Positions 49,294-58,189 of a DNA stretch of 64,000 nt are shown here, one piece after another. The notes under the pieces were generated by a model, which was not told where the DNA came from, did not search any database, and saw only the letters and a list, made by a program, of their open reading frames with translations. Position numbers and translations under genes: made by a program. Within the stretch, counting starts at the first letter, position 1; each line of letters begins with the position of its first letter. Location of the stretch: the NCBI RefSeq assembly GCF_011927785.1, contig NZ_JAATJK010000001.1, positions 6,047,001 to 6,111,000 on the forward strand. The letters are read 5' to 3'. Source of the stretch: Micromonospora profundi (GTDB taxonomy: Bacteria > Actinomycetota > Actinomycetes > Mycobacteriales > Micromonosporaceae).

Positions 49294-50904
49294 TCAGTAG
49301 ACGCGGGAGCCGATGAAGTCGCCGTGACCGTAACCGACCGGGTTCGCGGCGGTACGGGCCTCGGACGACCACTGCTGCCGGGTGCTCGTGGAGCAGGCGG
49401 CCAACCGCAGTCGGGGAGTGCCCGCGGTGTCGAACGCCACGCAGAGGTTGCTGGCGCTGGCCGGCTTGAGCTGGTTGCCGACGAAGGCGAACTGCTGGGC
49501 GGGGGTGCCGTTGCAGTCGTAGATGTTGACAGCGGTGCCGGACGTCATCGATCCACCCGCGACGTCCAGGCAGCGGTCGTGGGAGAGCTCCGAGTGCAGC
49601 GAACGCCGTGTCGAGTCGTACCAGAAGCCCTGGTTGCGCCCTCCGTGGCAGCCGTACGACTGCTGGGGTGTGCCGTTGCGTGAGTCGTACCCCTTACCGT
49701 CGACGCACGTGTTGGTGGCCAGGTTGCGCAACTGCTTGAACTGGAGCAGGCCGGCGTAGAGCACGCCGCCGCCGGTGCTGGCCGGGTCGACGCAGGTGGC
49801 CTGGTTCTGCCCGGAGTTCCAGAACTGCGTGATGCACTGGGCGAACATGCCGTGCCCACGGGCGTTCGGGTGGAACGACTGCCGGGCGGCGTTCTCGTTC
49901 CAGATCCCCACCTCGATGAAGAGGCCACGGACCGAGGTGTTGTCGGTGCACACCTCGTGGCCGTGGAACAGCCGGCTCGCGTCGAGGTAGCGGGTGCCGG
50001 TGTTCGCGGCGGCCGACCGCAGCGCCGACTCGAACAGCGGCACCGCCTTGTTCCTGGCGAACGCGGCGTCGGCGAGGTAGAGCAGGCAGCCGCCGGAGTA
50101 CCAGCCGGGGAAGTTCGGGTTGTCCTCCACGTCCGGGCTGGCCGGACCGGGGTACGACATCAGCACCAGCTCGTAGTCCGAGCGCAGGTAGCCGGCTTTG
50201 GTCATCGTCGCCCGGATGTCGGTGAGCGCCGCCTCCACCGCGCGCCGGCTGCCGTCGGTCCGGATCGTCCACTGGTCGGTGTAGGCCGGGTAGCAGTTGC
50301 CCTGTAGGAAGACCCGGCGTACGGCGCAGTCGGTGGCGACCGGCCCGAACTGGATGGTGCCGTCGCCGTTCGCGCCGACCACCACCCAGATCAGCTTGAC
50401 GTGCGTGTTGCGCGCCTTGATGCCCAGGTAGTCGCCCTGGTTCAGCTCGTTGTGCTGGGTCGGCCCGCCCGCGATGAGGTTCCACGGGGTCGCGCCGGAG
50501 CACGCCAGGTTGTATCGCGTGTCCGACTGGATTCCGGTGCGGAACACCGCCTGGTCGTACGAGCGGTCGCACCAGTTGCCGTTCTGGTGGGTGCCGGGGA
50601 CGTAGTTGCCGACCCCCTCACCGGAGATCTGACTGTCACCCATGGTGATCAGCGCGGTGCGGCGTTGCTCGATCGGGCGGATCGCCGGGCTTCCGTAGAG
50701 AGCTGTCGCTTCGGCGGCCCGGACGGTCTCCAGGTTGGCGGGCAGTGGTTGGACAGCGGGTCGGTCGGCGGCAGCGGCGGGAGCGGCGGTGGCGGTGGCG
50801 GTCGGTCCGGCGAGCATCGGCAGGACAAGAGCGGCGACGGCGACGGCGGTGGTGCAGGCCCGTCGTCGGGTCGCACGTTCGGGCCTGGCGGGGGTGACAG
50901 GCAT
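49294..50904 (-). CDS. Secreted SGNH hydrolase with C-terminal ricin-type lectin domain
   Basis: A 536-residue exported enzyme. A signal peptide ends near residue 46. The SGNH domain (about 80-380) has block I in ALITMGDSQISGEG with the nucleophile serine in GDS, an oxyanion asparagine region VVVGANGDG, and a catalytic His-Asp region in RQSFHPNARGHG. The C-terminal third (about 400-525) is a ricin-B/beta-trefoil fold with CVDGKGYDSRNGTPQQSYGC and CLDVAGG. It probably cleaves ester groups on polysaccharides or lipids, held in place by the lectin part. Paired dyads lie upstream. Confidence 0.85.
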   Translation of the reverse strand: MPVTPARPERATRRRACTTAVAVAALVLPMLAGPTATATAAPAAAADRPAVQPLPANLETVRAAEATALYGSPAIRPIEQRRTALITMGDSQISGEGVGNYVPGTHQNGNWCDRSYDQAVFRTGIQSDTRYNLACSGATPWNLIAGGPTQHNELNQGDYLGIKARNTHVKLIWVVVGANGDGTIQFGPVATDCAVRRVFLQGNCYPAYTDQWTIRTDGSRRAVEAALTDIRATMTKAGYLRSDYELVLMSYPGPASPDVEDNPNFPGWYSGGCLLYLADAAFARNKAVPLFESALRSAAANTGTRYLDASRLFHGHEVCTDNTSVRGLFIEVGIWNENAARQSFHPNARGHGMFAQCITQFWNSGQNQATCVDPASTGGGVLYAGLLQFKQLRNLATNTCVDGKGYDSRNGTPQQSYGCHGGRNQGFWYDSTRRSLHSELSHDRCLDVAGGSMTSGTAVNIYDCNGTPAQQFAFVGNQLKPASASNLCVAFDTAGTPRLRLAACSTSTRQQWSSEARTAANPVGYGHGDFIGSRVY

Positions 50905-50921
50905 CGACGCACTCCTTTCGG

Positions 50922-50960
50922 CTCGATCGCGGGACGTCGATCGAGTTACCAGAAGGTAAC
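50922..50960. promoter_or_regulatory. Two adjacent dyads upstream of the SGNH hydrolase
   Basis: CTCGATCG (50922-50929) pairs with CGATCGAG (50938-50945), and directly next GTTACC-AGAA-GGTAAC (50945-50960) forms a perfect palindrome. They lie 18-56 bp upstream of the SGNH start at 50904 and could be operator sites or part of the 5' leader. Confidence 0.45.
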
Positions 50961-51135
50961 CCGGTGATCGGTGGATGTGAATGCAGCTCGGGTTCTTGCG
51001 CGCGGGTTGCCGAACCGCCCGGATCGGACGATCCGGTCACCCGACACGGCTCGCGCGCGTTCGCCCCGCCGGGTCAGCCCCGCCGCGTCAGCCCGGCCAG
51101 GCCAGCCCGCCGAGGCGTCAGGTCAGCGCGACGAG

Positions 51136-53295
51136 TCAGCGGCCGGGCGGCAGCGCGTAGCCGACGTAGCCGCGGAACTCCAGCCGCCAGCCGGCCGGAA
51201 CCAGCTTGGCGCAGGCCGGCTGGCTGCCGGTGCAGACGATCGCGTCGACCGAGGTCGGGTCGGCGGGCGGCCGTTCCGGAAGGACCGACTGCAACGCCAC
51301 CAGATCCGGCGACCGCCCGTCGGTGTGGCGCAGCAGCAGCCACCACGGGTACTCCCAGTTGTCGTTCTGCTGCACCAGCCCGATCCGCTGGGCGCCGCTG
51401 TCGCGGACGGCCGTCGCGGCCCAGCGGAACTCGTCGGTCCACTGCGGGCGGCGCAGGAACCGGGTGTCCCAGTCCGAGGTGGTGAAGACCGAGCCGTCGC
51501 CGACGAGCCGGCGCGGGAATCCGTACGACAGAGAGAGCACCCCGGCCAGCGCCGAGGTGGCCAGCACCGCGACAGCGGTCATGGTGGCCACCGAACGCCG
51601 TCCGCGCCCACCTGTGGCGTGGCGCCGGAAGAGCGCGTCAAGCCACAGGCCGGCGAGCGGGATGGCGAGCACCAGGGCGTAGAGGATCAGCCGGTTGCCC
51701 CACGGCTGCCACTTGATCATCGAGGTGTGTAGCAGGACGGCGGCGAGCACCACAACGGCGTACGCCCGCAGCGGCCCCGCCAGCCCGGGGTCGATCCGGC
51801 GGGGGCGGGTGAGCGCGACCACCGCGCCGATCAGTGCCAGTACCCCGGCGATCGGAAAGGCCACCCGGTCCTCGTCCGGGTACCAGGCGGGCTCGGGAAA
51901 GATCTCCCGGCCGAAGGTGATCTCCCGGTCCTGTGGGTCGACGCCGATCGCCTCCGCGCCGTTGATGATCGCCTCCGCGCCGGCCCGCCGCAGCGGCGCC
52001 AACGGCGTGTCGAACGCTGTGTGCCCGATCCGCAGGGCGTTCACCAGGATCGACTGCGGATCGTGGCGTTCCATCGGGATCGACTCGCGCAGCCGGGGCG
52101 GGCCCAGCGGATGCCCGAACTCGGCAGTCACCCGGGCCATGAACGGGCCGACCACAGTGGCCGCGACCAGCAGGATCAACACCGAACCGCCGACGGTACG
52201 CGCGACCGGACCAACCGGTCGGGCCGTTCCCGCATGCGTACGGCCGCTCACTGCAAGCCGGAGTTGGGCCAGTCCCCAGAGCACAAGCAGCGGACCCACC
52301 GCGATGAGGCCACTGGTCTTCGTCACGGCGGTCAGCCCGGTGGCCGCCCCCAGCCCGAGCAGGGTGCCCAGGCCAGCCCGTCGGTGCAGCCCATCCAGCA
52401 CCAGGGTCGCCGCGCACGCCACCCACGCCGCGCAGACCAGGTCGGTCTGCGTGCTCGTGGCCTGGAGTACGACCATGGGGGTGCTGGCCAGCACGAACGC
52501 GGTGATCAGTTGAGCCCGCCGGCTGCCGCCGAGCTGCGCGGTGATCCGGGCGACCGCCAGCAGGCAGATGATCCCGGCGGCCCACTGCACCAGGTTGTGC
52601 AGCGCGTCCCCGCCGGTCAGCAGGCGCAGGTGCAGCAGCAGGTACTCCGCGCCGGGCGGGATGGTCACCTGCCTGTGGATGGCGGTCGGCCAGAAGTCGA
52701 GGTCGCCCTGGGCGACCCAGTGCTCCACCTTGGGCAGGTGGTACGTCTGCGAGTCGAAGTTGTTCGGCTCGGCCAGCAGTGCGACAAGCAACTCCACCAG
52801 CAGCAGGCCGCCGATGGTGCCGGCGAGCAGCCGCTCGCCCCGACCCGCCGTACGCCAGGCGTCGGCCGCTCGGGCGAGTGGGTTCGCGCGTACCCGATCG
52901 GGTTGGACCGGCGCGACGTCGTGCGCGCCGCCGTCGGTGACCGGGGCGGGCGTCGCCGGGCCGGTGCCGGCGGTCATCGCCGCGCCGACCGGCACCGGGC
53001 GGGGCGCGGCGACCTGGGGCTGCGCGGCAGCCTGCCGCTGGCGCAGCACCGCGGCGGTCCCGGCGGCAAGCAGGAACAGCAGCCAGGCGACCACGAACGC
53101 CGGCCGGGTCAGCGCGTGCAGGGCTCCGAGCAGTTCGACGACGAGCACCGCGTACGCGCCGGTGAGCAGGGCGGCGCGCACCACGGCGAGTCGTAGCGGC
53201 GCCACCGTGTCAGTCCGGCGCGGCCTCGTCGCGACGGTGAGTAGGAGCACCGAGGCGGCGGGTAGCACCGCGAGCAGGAAGCCGGCAGCCGACAT
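51136..53295 (-). CDS. GT39-like multi-pass membrane glycosyltransferase
   Basis: A 719-residue protein with about 12 helices. The catalytic first loop NNFDSQTYHLPKVEHWVAQG, followed by DLDFWPTAIHRQVTIPPGAE and LLLHLRLLTGGDALHN, is the pattern of GT39/GT83-type (PMT/ArnT) enzymes that use polyprenyl-phosphate sugars. The C-terminal soluble domain (about 620-719) has DNWEYPWWLLLRH. It likely adds a sugar on the outer face of the membrane. It is divergent from the GT2 gene, which may make its polyprenyl-phosphate sugar donor. The ATG at 53295 gives a tidy hydrophobic N-terminus. Confidence 0.75.
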   Translation of the reverse strand: MSAAGFLLAVLPAASVLLLTVATRPRRTDTVAPLRLAVVRAALLTGAYAVLVVELLGALHALTRPAFVVAWLLFLLAAGTAAVLRQRQAAAQPQVAAPRPVPVGAAMTAGTGPATPAPVTDGGAHDVAPVQPDRVRANPLARAADAWRTAGRGERLLAGTIGGLLLVELLVALLAEPNNFDSQTYHLPKVEHWVAQGDLDFWPTAIHRQVTIPPGAEYLLLHLRLLTGGDALHNLVQWAAGIICLLAVARITAQLGGSRRAQLITAFVLASTPMVVLQATSTQTDLVCAAWVACAATLVLDGLHRRAGLGTLLGLGAATGLTAVTKTSGLIAVGPLLVLWGLAQLRLAVSGRTHAGTARPVGPVARTVGGSVLILLVAATVVGPFMARVTAEFGHPLGPPRLRESIPMERHDPQSILVNALRIGHTAFDTPLAPLRRAGAEAIINGAEAIGVDPQDREITFGREIFPEPAWYPDEDRVAFPIAGVLALIGAVVALTRPRRIDPGLAGPLRAYAVVVLAAVLLHTSMIKWQPWGNRLILYALVLAIPLAGLWLDALFRRHATGGRGRRSVATMTAVAVLATSALAGVLSLSYGFPRRLVGDGSVFTTSDWDTRFLRRPQWTDEFRWAATAVRDSGAQRIGLVQQNDNWEYPWWLLLRHTDGRSPDLVALQSVLPERPPADPTSVDAIVCTGSQPACAKLVPAGWRLEFRGYVGYALPPGR

Positions 53296-53406
53296 GGCGC
53301 GAAGTAAACACCATCCGGCTGAGCCCGCCACGCCGGCTGCCCGATGGTGCGGCCAGCGTTTGGCTGACCAGCCACGCTAGGCTATGCCCGACGTGTTGTC
53401 GCCACC

Positions 53407-54126
53407 GTGGAGAATCCCGTGAAGCTGTCGATCCTCATGCCGGTCTACAACGAGGAAGAACGCATCGCGGATGCCCTCAAGCAGGCATTGGCGGTGGATT
53501 ACCCGTGCGAGATCGAGTTGGTAGTGGTCGATGACGGCAGCCGTGACGGCACCGGTGAGATCCTCGGTCGCGCCGACGATGCACGCCTGCGGGTCATCAC
53601 CCACCAGCGCAACGCCGGCAAGGGCGCGGCCATCAAGACCGCGGTGGACAGCGCCGAGGGTGACTACATGGTCATCCTCGACGCCGACCTTGAGTACGAC
53701 CCGCAGGACATCCCCAAGCTGCTCGACCCGGTGCTCGACGGGCGGGCCACGGTGGTCTACGGCAATCGCACCTTCGGCAGCCACAGCGCCTACAGCTTCT
53801 GGTACGTGATGGGCAACAAGGGCGTCACGATGGCGGCCAATGTTTTGTTCAACTCGTACATCGGCGATCTGGAGACCTGCTTCAAGCTGATGCCTGTGGC
53901 GCTCTACAGGTCGCTTGAGGTGCGCTCGCGTGGCTTCGGCATGGAGGCCGAGGTGACCGGCAAGCTGCTGCGTCGGCGCATCCGGCCGTACGAGGTGCCG
54001 ATCAGCTACCGGGCTCGCGGGCGCGAAGAGGGCAAGAAGATCACCTGGAAGGACGGCGTCGAGGCGATCTGGATCCTCGGTCGCGAGCGCGCACGCCGCC
54101 GTCCCGCCCCGTCAGCGGTGCGCTGA
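53407..54126 (+). CDS. Glycosyltransferase family 2 (polyprenyl-phosphate sugar synthase-like)
   Basis: A 239-residue GT-A transferase. KLSILMPVYNEEERI, VVDDGSRDGTGEIL, GKGAAIKTAV, and the DxD metal motif in VILDADLEYDP are all present, followed by YIGDLETCFKLMP and RSRGFGMEAEVTGKL. The length and the lack of C-terminal helices fit a dolichyl-phosphate-mannose-synthase-like cytosolic enzyme. It probably makes a polyprenyl-phosphate hexose for a GT39-type enzyme. The start is GTG at 53407 or 53419. Its end overlaps the convergent transketolase subunit by 15 bp. Confidence 0.85.
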   Translation: MENPVKLSILMPVYNEEERIADALKQALAVDYPCEIELVVVDDGSRDGTGEILGRADDARLRVITHQRNAGKGAAIKTAVDSAEGDYMVILDADLEYDPQDIPKLLDPVLDGRATVVYGNRTFGSHSAYSFWYVMGNKGVTMAANVLFNSYIGDLETCFKLMPVALYRSLEVRSRGFGMEAEVTGKLLRRRIRPYEVPISYRARGREEGKKITWKDGVEAIWILGRERARRRPAPSAVR

Positions 54127-55014
54127 CTTCAGGAACGCGCTTATCGACCGCCGCAGGCCGTCGGCGTCCAGGCCGTGCCACCGGGCGTGGTCGGCCGGGT
54201 CGCCGTACCGTCGCAGGTCGGTCTGACCCACCCCGAGCGCCAGCAGCCGATGCGGTACGTCCGCCAGGGCGCGGCTCACGACAGCGCTCGACGTTCCCGC
54301 CAGGTACGGCTCGACAAGCACCACCTCGGTCCCGGCGAACGCTCGCAGTCCGGCCGTGTCGAAGGGCCGGGGTGTGTGGGTGTACGCGACAGTCACGTCC
54401 ATCCCCTCGGTCGCCGCCATCGTGGGATCGAGCATCGGCCCGACGGCCACCACGAGCGGCGCGCCCGTCCCGCCCTGCCGCAGCACGCGGAGGCGGTCGG
54501 CGTCCGGGTACCCGTGCGTGTTGCGCTGTTCGCTGAGCCGCAGGTAGACCGGGTCGTCGGTGGCCGCGGCGGCACGCAGCAGGGGCGTGACCTCGTCGGG
54601 GTGACCGGGCACCCGAACCGTCCAACCGCCGCCCAGCGAGTCGAAGAGCGCCACGTCGGCCGGCGACTGGTGGGTCCGGCCCTCCCGTGACCCGTCGTAC
54701 GACGCGCCGATGCTCACCAGGACCGCGCCCACGCCCTGGTGGTCCAGGTCCAACTTGATCTGCTCGTACGTCCTGTCCACCAGGAACGTCGCGTACGAGT
54801 GCACGATCGGGCGGAGCCCGGTCAGGGCCAGCCCTCCGGCCATGCCGATCATCAGTTGTTCGCGGATGCCGACGTTGAGCACCCGGTCCGGGTGCCGTCG
54901 TCCGGCGGGCGCGAACTGGCTGGCCGAGATGTCGGCAAGCACGAGCGCGGTACGCGGGTCCTCGTCGAGCAGCGCGGCGGTGGTGTCGATGAAAGCGGTA
55001 CGCATGGTGGTCAT
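54112..55014 (-). CDS. Transketolase, C-terminal subunit
   Basis: A 300-residue protein with the pyrimidine-binding and C-terminal domains of transketolase: RTAFIDTTAALLDEDPRTAL, HSYATFLVDRTYEQIKLDL, and the C-terminal VVLVEPYLAGT. It does not have a full-length partner, as it works with the subunit encoded just upstream (ATGA overlap at 55011-55014). Split transketolases of this type transfer two-carbon units in the pentose phosphate pathway, or act on less common sugars. The substrate here is not clear. Confidence 0.8.
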   Translation of the reverse strand: MTTMRTAFIDTTAALLDEDPRTALVLADISASQFAPAGRRHPDRVLNVGIREQLMIGMAGGLALTGLRPIVHSYATFLVDRTYEQIKLDLDHQGVGAVLVSIGASYDGSREGRTHQSPADVALFDSLGGGWTVRVPGHPDEVTPLLRAAAATDDPVYLRLSEQRNTHGYPDADRLRVLRQGGTGAPLVVAVGPMLDPTMAATEGMDVTVAYTHTPRPFDTAGLRAFAGTEVVLVEPYLAGTSSAVVSRALADVPHRLLALGVGQTDLRRYGDPADHARWHGLDADGLRRSISAFLKSAHR

Positions 55015-55706
55015 CCCTTGCTGTCGATGCGGGCGACCACAAGGTGCGGCCGTGGTGGCCGCTGTCCGGTCAGCGCCGTGTACAGGGCGGTGTGGTCCCG
55101 GCCGTCGACGGTGTCGGCGGTCCAGCCGTTGACGGTGAACCTGCTGGCGATGCCACCGGCCCAGCCGTGCGTGGTCGACGAGTTGTCGATGACGATCGCG
55201 GTGAGACTCTCCAGCCCTGTCGCTCCCGCGTACGCGATGGCCTCGTGGTTGGAGCCCTCGTCGAGTTCGGCGTCGCCGAGCAGGACGTACACCCTGGGTT
55301 TGAGCAGGCCCTGGGCTCGCAGGCCGAGGGCGGTGCCGACGGCCAACCCGAGCCCGTGGCCGAGCGAGCCGGAGCCGATCTCGACGCCGGGCACGAGCAG
55401 TCGGTCCGGATGGTGGCCGAGCCGGCTGTCCGGCCCGGCCAGGTCGTCGAGCCAGGCGTCCGGAATGAAGCCGTGCGCGGCGAGCACCGCGTAGTAGGCG
55501 GCCGGCCCGTGCCCCTTGGAGAGCAGAAAGCGGTCCCGCTCCGGGTCGTCGACGGTGTCGGGGGTGACCCGCAGCACCCGGTCGTAGAGCACCTGGAGCA
55601 CGTCGATGGTGGAGTGCGCGCTGGGCCCGTGCTTCTCGTCGCCGGTGAGCCGACGAATCAACTGAGGCAGCCGGGAGCCGGTGTCAGTGGTCAGTGTCGA
55701 GGTCAT
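55011..55706 (-). CDS. Transketolase, N-terminal (TPP-binding) subunit
   Basis: A 231-residue protein with the thiamine-diphosphate-binding half: LSKGHGPAAYYAVLAAHGF, the GDAELDEGSNHEAIAYAG motif (GDG-type metal site, with the normal glycine replaced by alanine) and a HGLGLAVGTALG stretch. It pairs with the C-terminal subunit by overlapping ATGA. ATG at 55706 is preferred to one at 55733. It is divergent from soxR with a 46-bp shared intergenic region, so it may be under SoxR control. Confidence 0.82.
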   Translation of the reverse strand: MTSTLTTDTGSRLPQLIRRLTGDEKHGPSAHSTIDVLQVLYDRVLRVTPDTVDDPERDRFLLSKGHGPAAYYAVLAAHGFIPDAWLDDLAGPDSRLGHHPDRLLVPGVEIGSGSLGHGLGLAVGTALGLRAQGLLKPRVYVLLGDAELDEGSNHEAIAYAGATGLESLTAIVIDNSSTTHGWAGGIASRFTVNGWTADTVDGRDHTALYTALTGQRPPRPHLVVARIDSKG

Positions 55707-55752
55707 CACACTACTGTGGTAGTTAAAGCGCACTTCACCTCAAGGGCATGGA
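55707..55752. promoter_or_regulatory. Shared promoter region of the split transketolase and soxR
   Basis: The 46-bp gap holds CCTCAAG (55738-55744), which is one half of the SoxR box (CCTCAAGTTAACTTGAGG) known from actinobacteria, and a small dyad ACTAC-TGTG-GTAGT (55710-55723). Read leftward, TTGAGG and CACAGT are spaced by 19 bases, the long spacer typical of MerR-type promoters. The second SoxR half-site is not recognisable. Confidence 0.35.
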
Positions 55753-56208
55753 ATGCATGATCTGCTGACGATCGGCGAGTTGTCCGTCCGCTCCGGCGTG
55801 GCACCTTCGGCGCTGCGCTACTACGAGCGACTCGGGCTGATCCGCGCCGACCGGACCAGCGGCAACCAGCGTCGCTACGCCCGCTCGGAGCTGCGGCGGG
55901 TGGCCTTCATCCGGATCTCCCAGCAGGTCGGAGTGTCGCTTGACGAGATCCGCGCGGCACTCGAATCCCTCCCCGACTCCCGCACGCCCAGCCCGCAGGA
56001 CTGGGAGCGGCTGTCCGCGAGCTGGCGCGGCCGGCTGGACGAGAAGATCCGCCTGCTCACCAAGCTCCGCGACGACCTCGACAGCTGCATCGGCTGCGGC
56101 TGCCTGTCCCTGCAACGCTGCACGCTCTACAACCCGGGGGACGCCCTGGCCGGAGAGGGCCCGGGTGCGCGCCTCATGCTGCCCCGCCCGACCGGCACGC
56201 CCGCCTGA
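55753..56208 (+). CDS. soxR: Redox-sensitive transcriptional activator SoxR
   Basis: A 151-residue MerR-family regulator. The N-terminal winged helix TIGELSVRSGVAPSALRYYE and RLGLI, a long dimerisation helix, and the four cysteines of the [2Fe-2S] cluster in CIGCGCLSLQRC are all present, followed by NPGD. It senses redox-active compounds and superoxide. It is divergent from the split transketolase and upstream, on the other strand, of a quinone oxidoreductase gene, both plausible targets. Confidence 0.95.
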   Translation: MHDLLTIGELSVRSGVAPSALRYYERLGLIRADRTSGNQRRYARSELRRVAFIRISQQVGVSLDEIRAALESLPDSRTPSPQDWERLSASWRGRLDEKIRLLTKLRDDLDSCIGCGCLSLQRCTLYNPGDALAGEGPGARLMLPRPTGTPA

Positions 56209-56227
56209 CTGCCTACTCCCGCCGCCC

Positions 56228-57202
56228 TCACCCGATCGTGAGCACCACCTTGCCGAAGTGCTCGTTCGACTCGACGAGCCGGTGCGCCTGCGCCGCCTCG
56301 GCCATCGGCAGCCGCCGGTCCACGATCGGTCGGATCGCGCCGGCCGTGACCATCGGCCACACCTCGTCCCGTACGCCCTGGACGATCTCCGCCTTCTCCG
56401 CGAGCGGTCGGGCGCGCAGCGACGTCGCGCTGACGCTCGCCCGCTTCGTCAGCAGCGCGCCGAGATCCAACTCGGCCTTGCGTCCGCCCTGCATCCCGAT
56501 CACCACGAGACGACCGCCGGTGGCCAGCGCGGCGACGTTCCGCCCCAGGTAGGACGCGCCCATGATGTCGAGGACGACGTCCGCGCCCCGGCCGTCGGTG
56601 ACCCGCCGGACCTCCTCGGCGAAATCCTGCTCCCGATAGTCGATCGTGTGTGCCGCGCCCAGCTCACGCAGACGGTCGTGCTTGGCCGCGCGGGCGGTGG
56701 TCAGCACTGTGGCGCCGAGCGCCGCCCCGAACTGGATCGCGAACGTGCCGATCCCGCTGCCGCCACCATGCACCAGCAGCGTGTCCCCGGCGCTGAGCCG
56801 CCCCACCTGGATCAGGTTCGACCAGACCGTGCATGCCACCTCGGGCAGCGCCGCCGCGTCCACCGAGTCGCAGGCCGGCACCGGCAGCAGTTGCCCGGCG
56901 GGGACGGCCACCCGTTCGGCGTACCCGCCGCCGGACAGCAGCGCGCAGACCTGCTGCCCGACCGCCCACCCGGCGACGTCCGCGCCCACCTCCGTGATGA
57001 CCCCGGAGCATTCCAACCCGGGGTACGCGGAAGCGCCCGGCGGCGGCGGGTAGTGGCCCTGCCGTTGCAGCAGGTCAGCGCGGTTGACGCCGCTTGCCCG
57101 CACATCCACGATCACCTCCCCGGGACCCGGCTCAGGATCGGGCACCTCGGCCCAGACCAGGGCATCAGGTCCACCGGGCTGCGGAATCGTGACGGCTCGC
57201 AT
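56228..57202 (-). CDS. NAD(P)H-quinone oxidoreductase (zinc-free MDR family)
   Basis: A 324-residue medium-chain reductase of the PIG3/QOR branch. ASGVNRADLLQRQGHYPPPP, YPGLECSGVITEVG, the nucleotide loop LLVHGGGSGIGTFAIQ and the C-terminal RPLAEKAEIVQGV and GKVVLTIG are typical. No zinc ligands are seen, so it reduces quinones or similar carbonyls with NADPH. It is convergent with soxR, with only 19 bp between stops, and may belong to the same redox-stress function. It is the last chromosomal gene before the element. Confidence 0.88.
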   Translation of the reverse strand: MRAVTIPQPGGPDALVWAEVPDPEPGPGEVIVDVRASGVNRADLLQRQGHYPPPPGASAYPGLECSGVITEVGADVAGWAVGQQVCALLSGGGYAERVAVPAGQLLPVPACDSVDAAALPEVACTVWSNLIQVGRLSAGDTLLVHGGGSGIGTFAIQFGAALGATVLTTARAAKHDRLRELGAAHTIDYREQDFAEEVRRVTDGRGADVVLDIMGASYLGRNVAALATGGRLVVIGMQGGRKAELDLGALLTKRASVSATSLRARPLAEKAEIVQGVRDEVWPMVTAGAIRPIVDRRLPMAEAAQAHRLVESNEHFGKVVLTIG

Positions 57203-57372
57203 GGCTCAGTCTTACCCGACGCCCGACCGGGCCGCAGGCGCACCCAGCTCATCCCACTGGACACTGTGGACCTGGCGGGCCTCCTGCCCGCGTATTCGGG
57301 GAGGGACGCCGGGCCGCCCGGCGGGAGCCGTGGCAGACTATGCGTGGCCGTACACCCTTGGGTGACGGCCCG

Positions 57373-57459
57373 GGAGGGTTCGCCTAGTGGCCGATGGCGC
57401 TGGTCTTGAAAACCGGTAAGGCAGCGATGTCTTCGTGGGTTCGAATCCCACACCCTCCG
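57373..57459 (+). tRNA. tRNA-Ser(UGA), likely integration site
   Basis: An 87-nt class II tRNA. The 7-bp acceptor stem GGAGGGT pairs with ACCCTCC, the anticodon loop reads CTTGAAA with anticodon TGA at 57407-57409, and a long variable arm and a TTCGAAT T-loop follow. The discriminator base is G and CCA is not encoded. Tyrosine integrases of actinobacterial elements often use tRNA 3' ends as attB, and an integrase lies 0.8 kb downstream. Confidence 0.95.
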
Positions 57460-57478
57460 CTCACCTGGACAGCAAAAA

Positions 57479-57514
57479 CGCCCCCTGATCAGCGCAAACT
57501 CTGATCAGGGGGCG
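57479..57514. terminator. 14-bp stem terminator after tRNA-Ser
   Basis: CGCCCCCTGATCAG (57479-57492) pairs exactly with CTGATCAGGGGGCG (57501-57514) around an eight-base loop. It can end transcription from both the tRNA gene and the convergent cargo gene at 57542. Confidence 0.85.
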
Positions 57515-57541
57515 TGTCAAACAGTGGCGAGCGGGTCTCAC

Positions 57542-58189
57542 TCAGTCTCGCCGAGGGCGGTCCGGTCTCACTGGTCGCGGCAAATGAGCGGCAACGTTCG
57601 GAGTTCCCTCGGCCGGCTGCTCAGGAGCCGCAGGGGGTGAGGGATGAACGGCGAATCCGCTCTCCACGAGATAGCGCTGGACGGCGCGAACAGCCTCGTC
57701 GTCCGAGGACACGTCCGCCCTCGGCGAGCCGATCGACCTGATCTCCTTCACCAACTTCCGCCGTTTCCGCCACCGTCGGCGCGGCGTCCCGAGCAGGTCG
57801 GCGAAGCAGCCAGCAATCTCCGACGCGATATCAAAGCGTTGCCAGACTTCTTCAGCCGGCGGTTCTCGTTTGAGAATGATGATTGATGAGACCATAGCGC
57901 TAGTGGAGTCGGTCCACTCCTCCTCAAGCCTCGCGGGAACCTCCAATTCATGTACCGCCGTCATCACCAATGGTTCAATCTCGGCAGCCATGTTGACCGC
58001 TCTTTCGCGAAGCACCTCATTGTCTTGAGCCTCGCGCAAGGCAACCAATCGGCCTGCCAGAAAAAGTGCCTGGTTCATGCCGTGGAGCGCACCGCGCCGC
58101 CGACGATCCCGGTCCAGTATGCGCTCTTTGCGCACCTCAAGCCATGGCTTCGCTAGGTACTCAATAAGCAGGGTGGTGAAGGCGGCCAC
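57542..58189 (-). CDS. Uncharacterised membrane-anchored protein, element cargo
   Basis: A 215-residue protein unlike any family I know. It starts at GTG with a hydrophobic stretch (AAFTTLLIEYLAKPW) followed by a basic region (RKERILDRDRRRR), a helical central part with EPLVMTAVHELEVPARLEEE, and an arginine-rich tail. Upstream in the same frame, VIWASVLASAGVAAF would complete a membrane helix but lacks a standard start codon. The base composition is lower in GC than the core genes, which suits recent transfer. The role is unknown; a defence or exclusion function is possible from position only. Confidence 0.45.
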   Translation of the reverse strand: MAAFTTLLIEYLAKPWLEVRKERILDRDRRRRGALHGMNQALFLAGRLVALREAQDNEVLRERAVNMAAEIEPLVMTAVHELEVPARLEEEWTDSTSAMVSSIIILKREPPAEEVWQRFDIASEIAGCFADLLGTPRRRWRKRRKLVKEIRSIGSPRADVSSDDEAVRAVQRYLVESGFAVHPSPPAAPEQPAEGTPNVAAHLPRPVRPDRPRRD

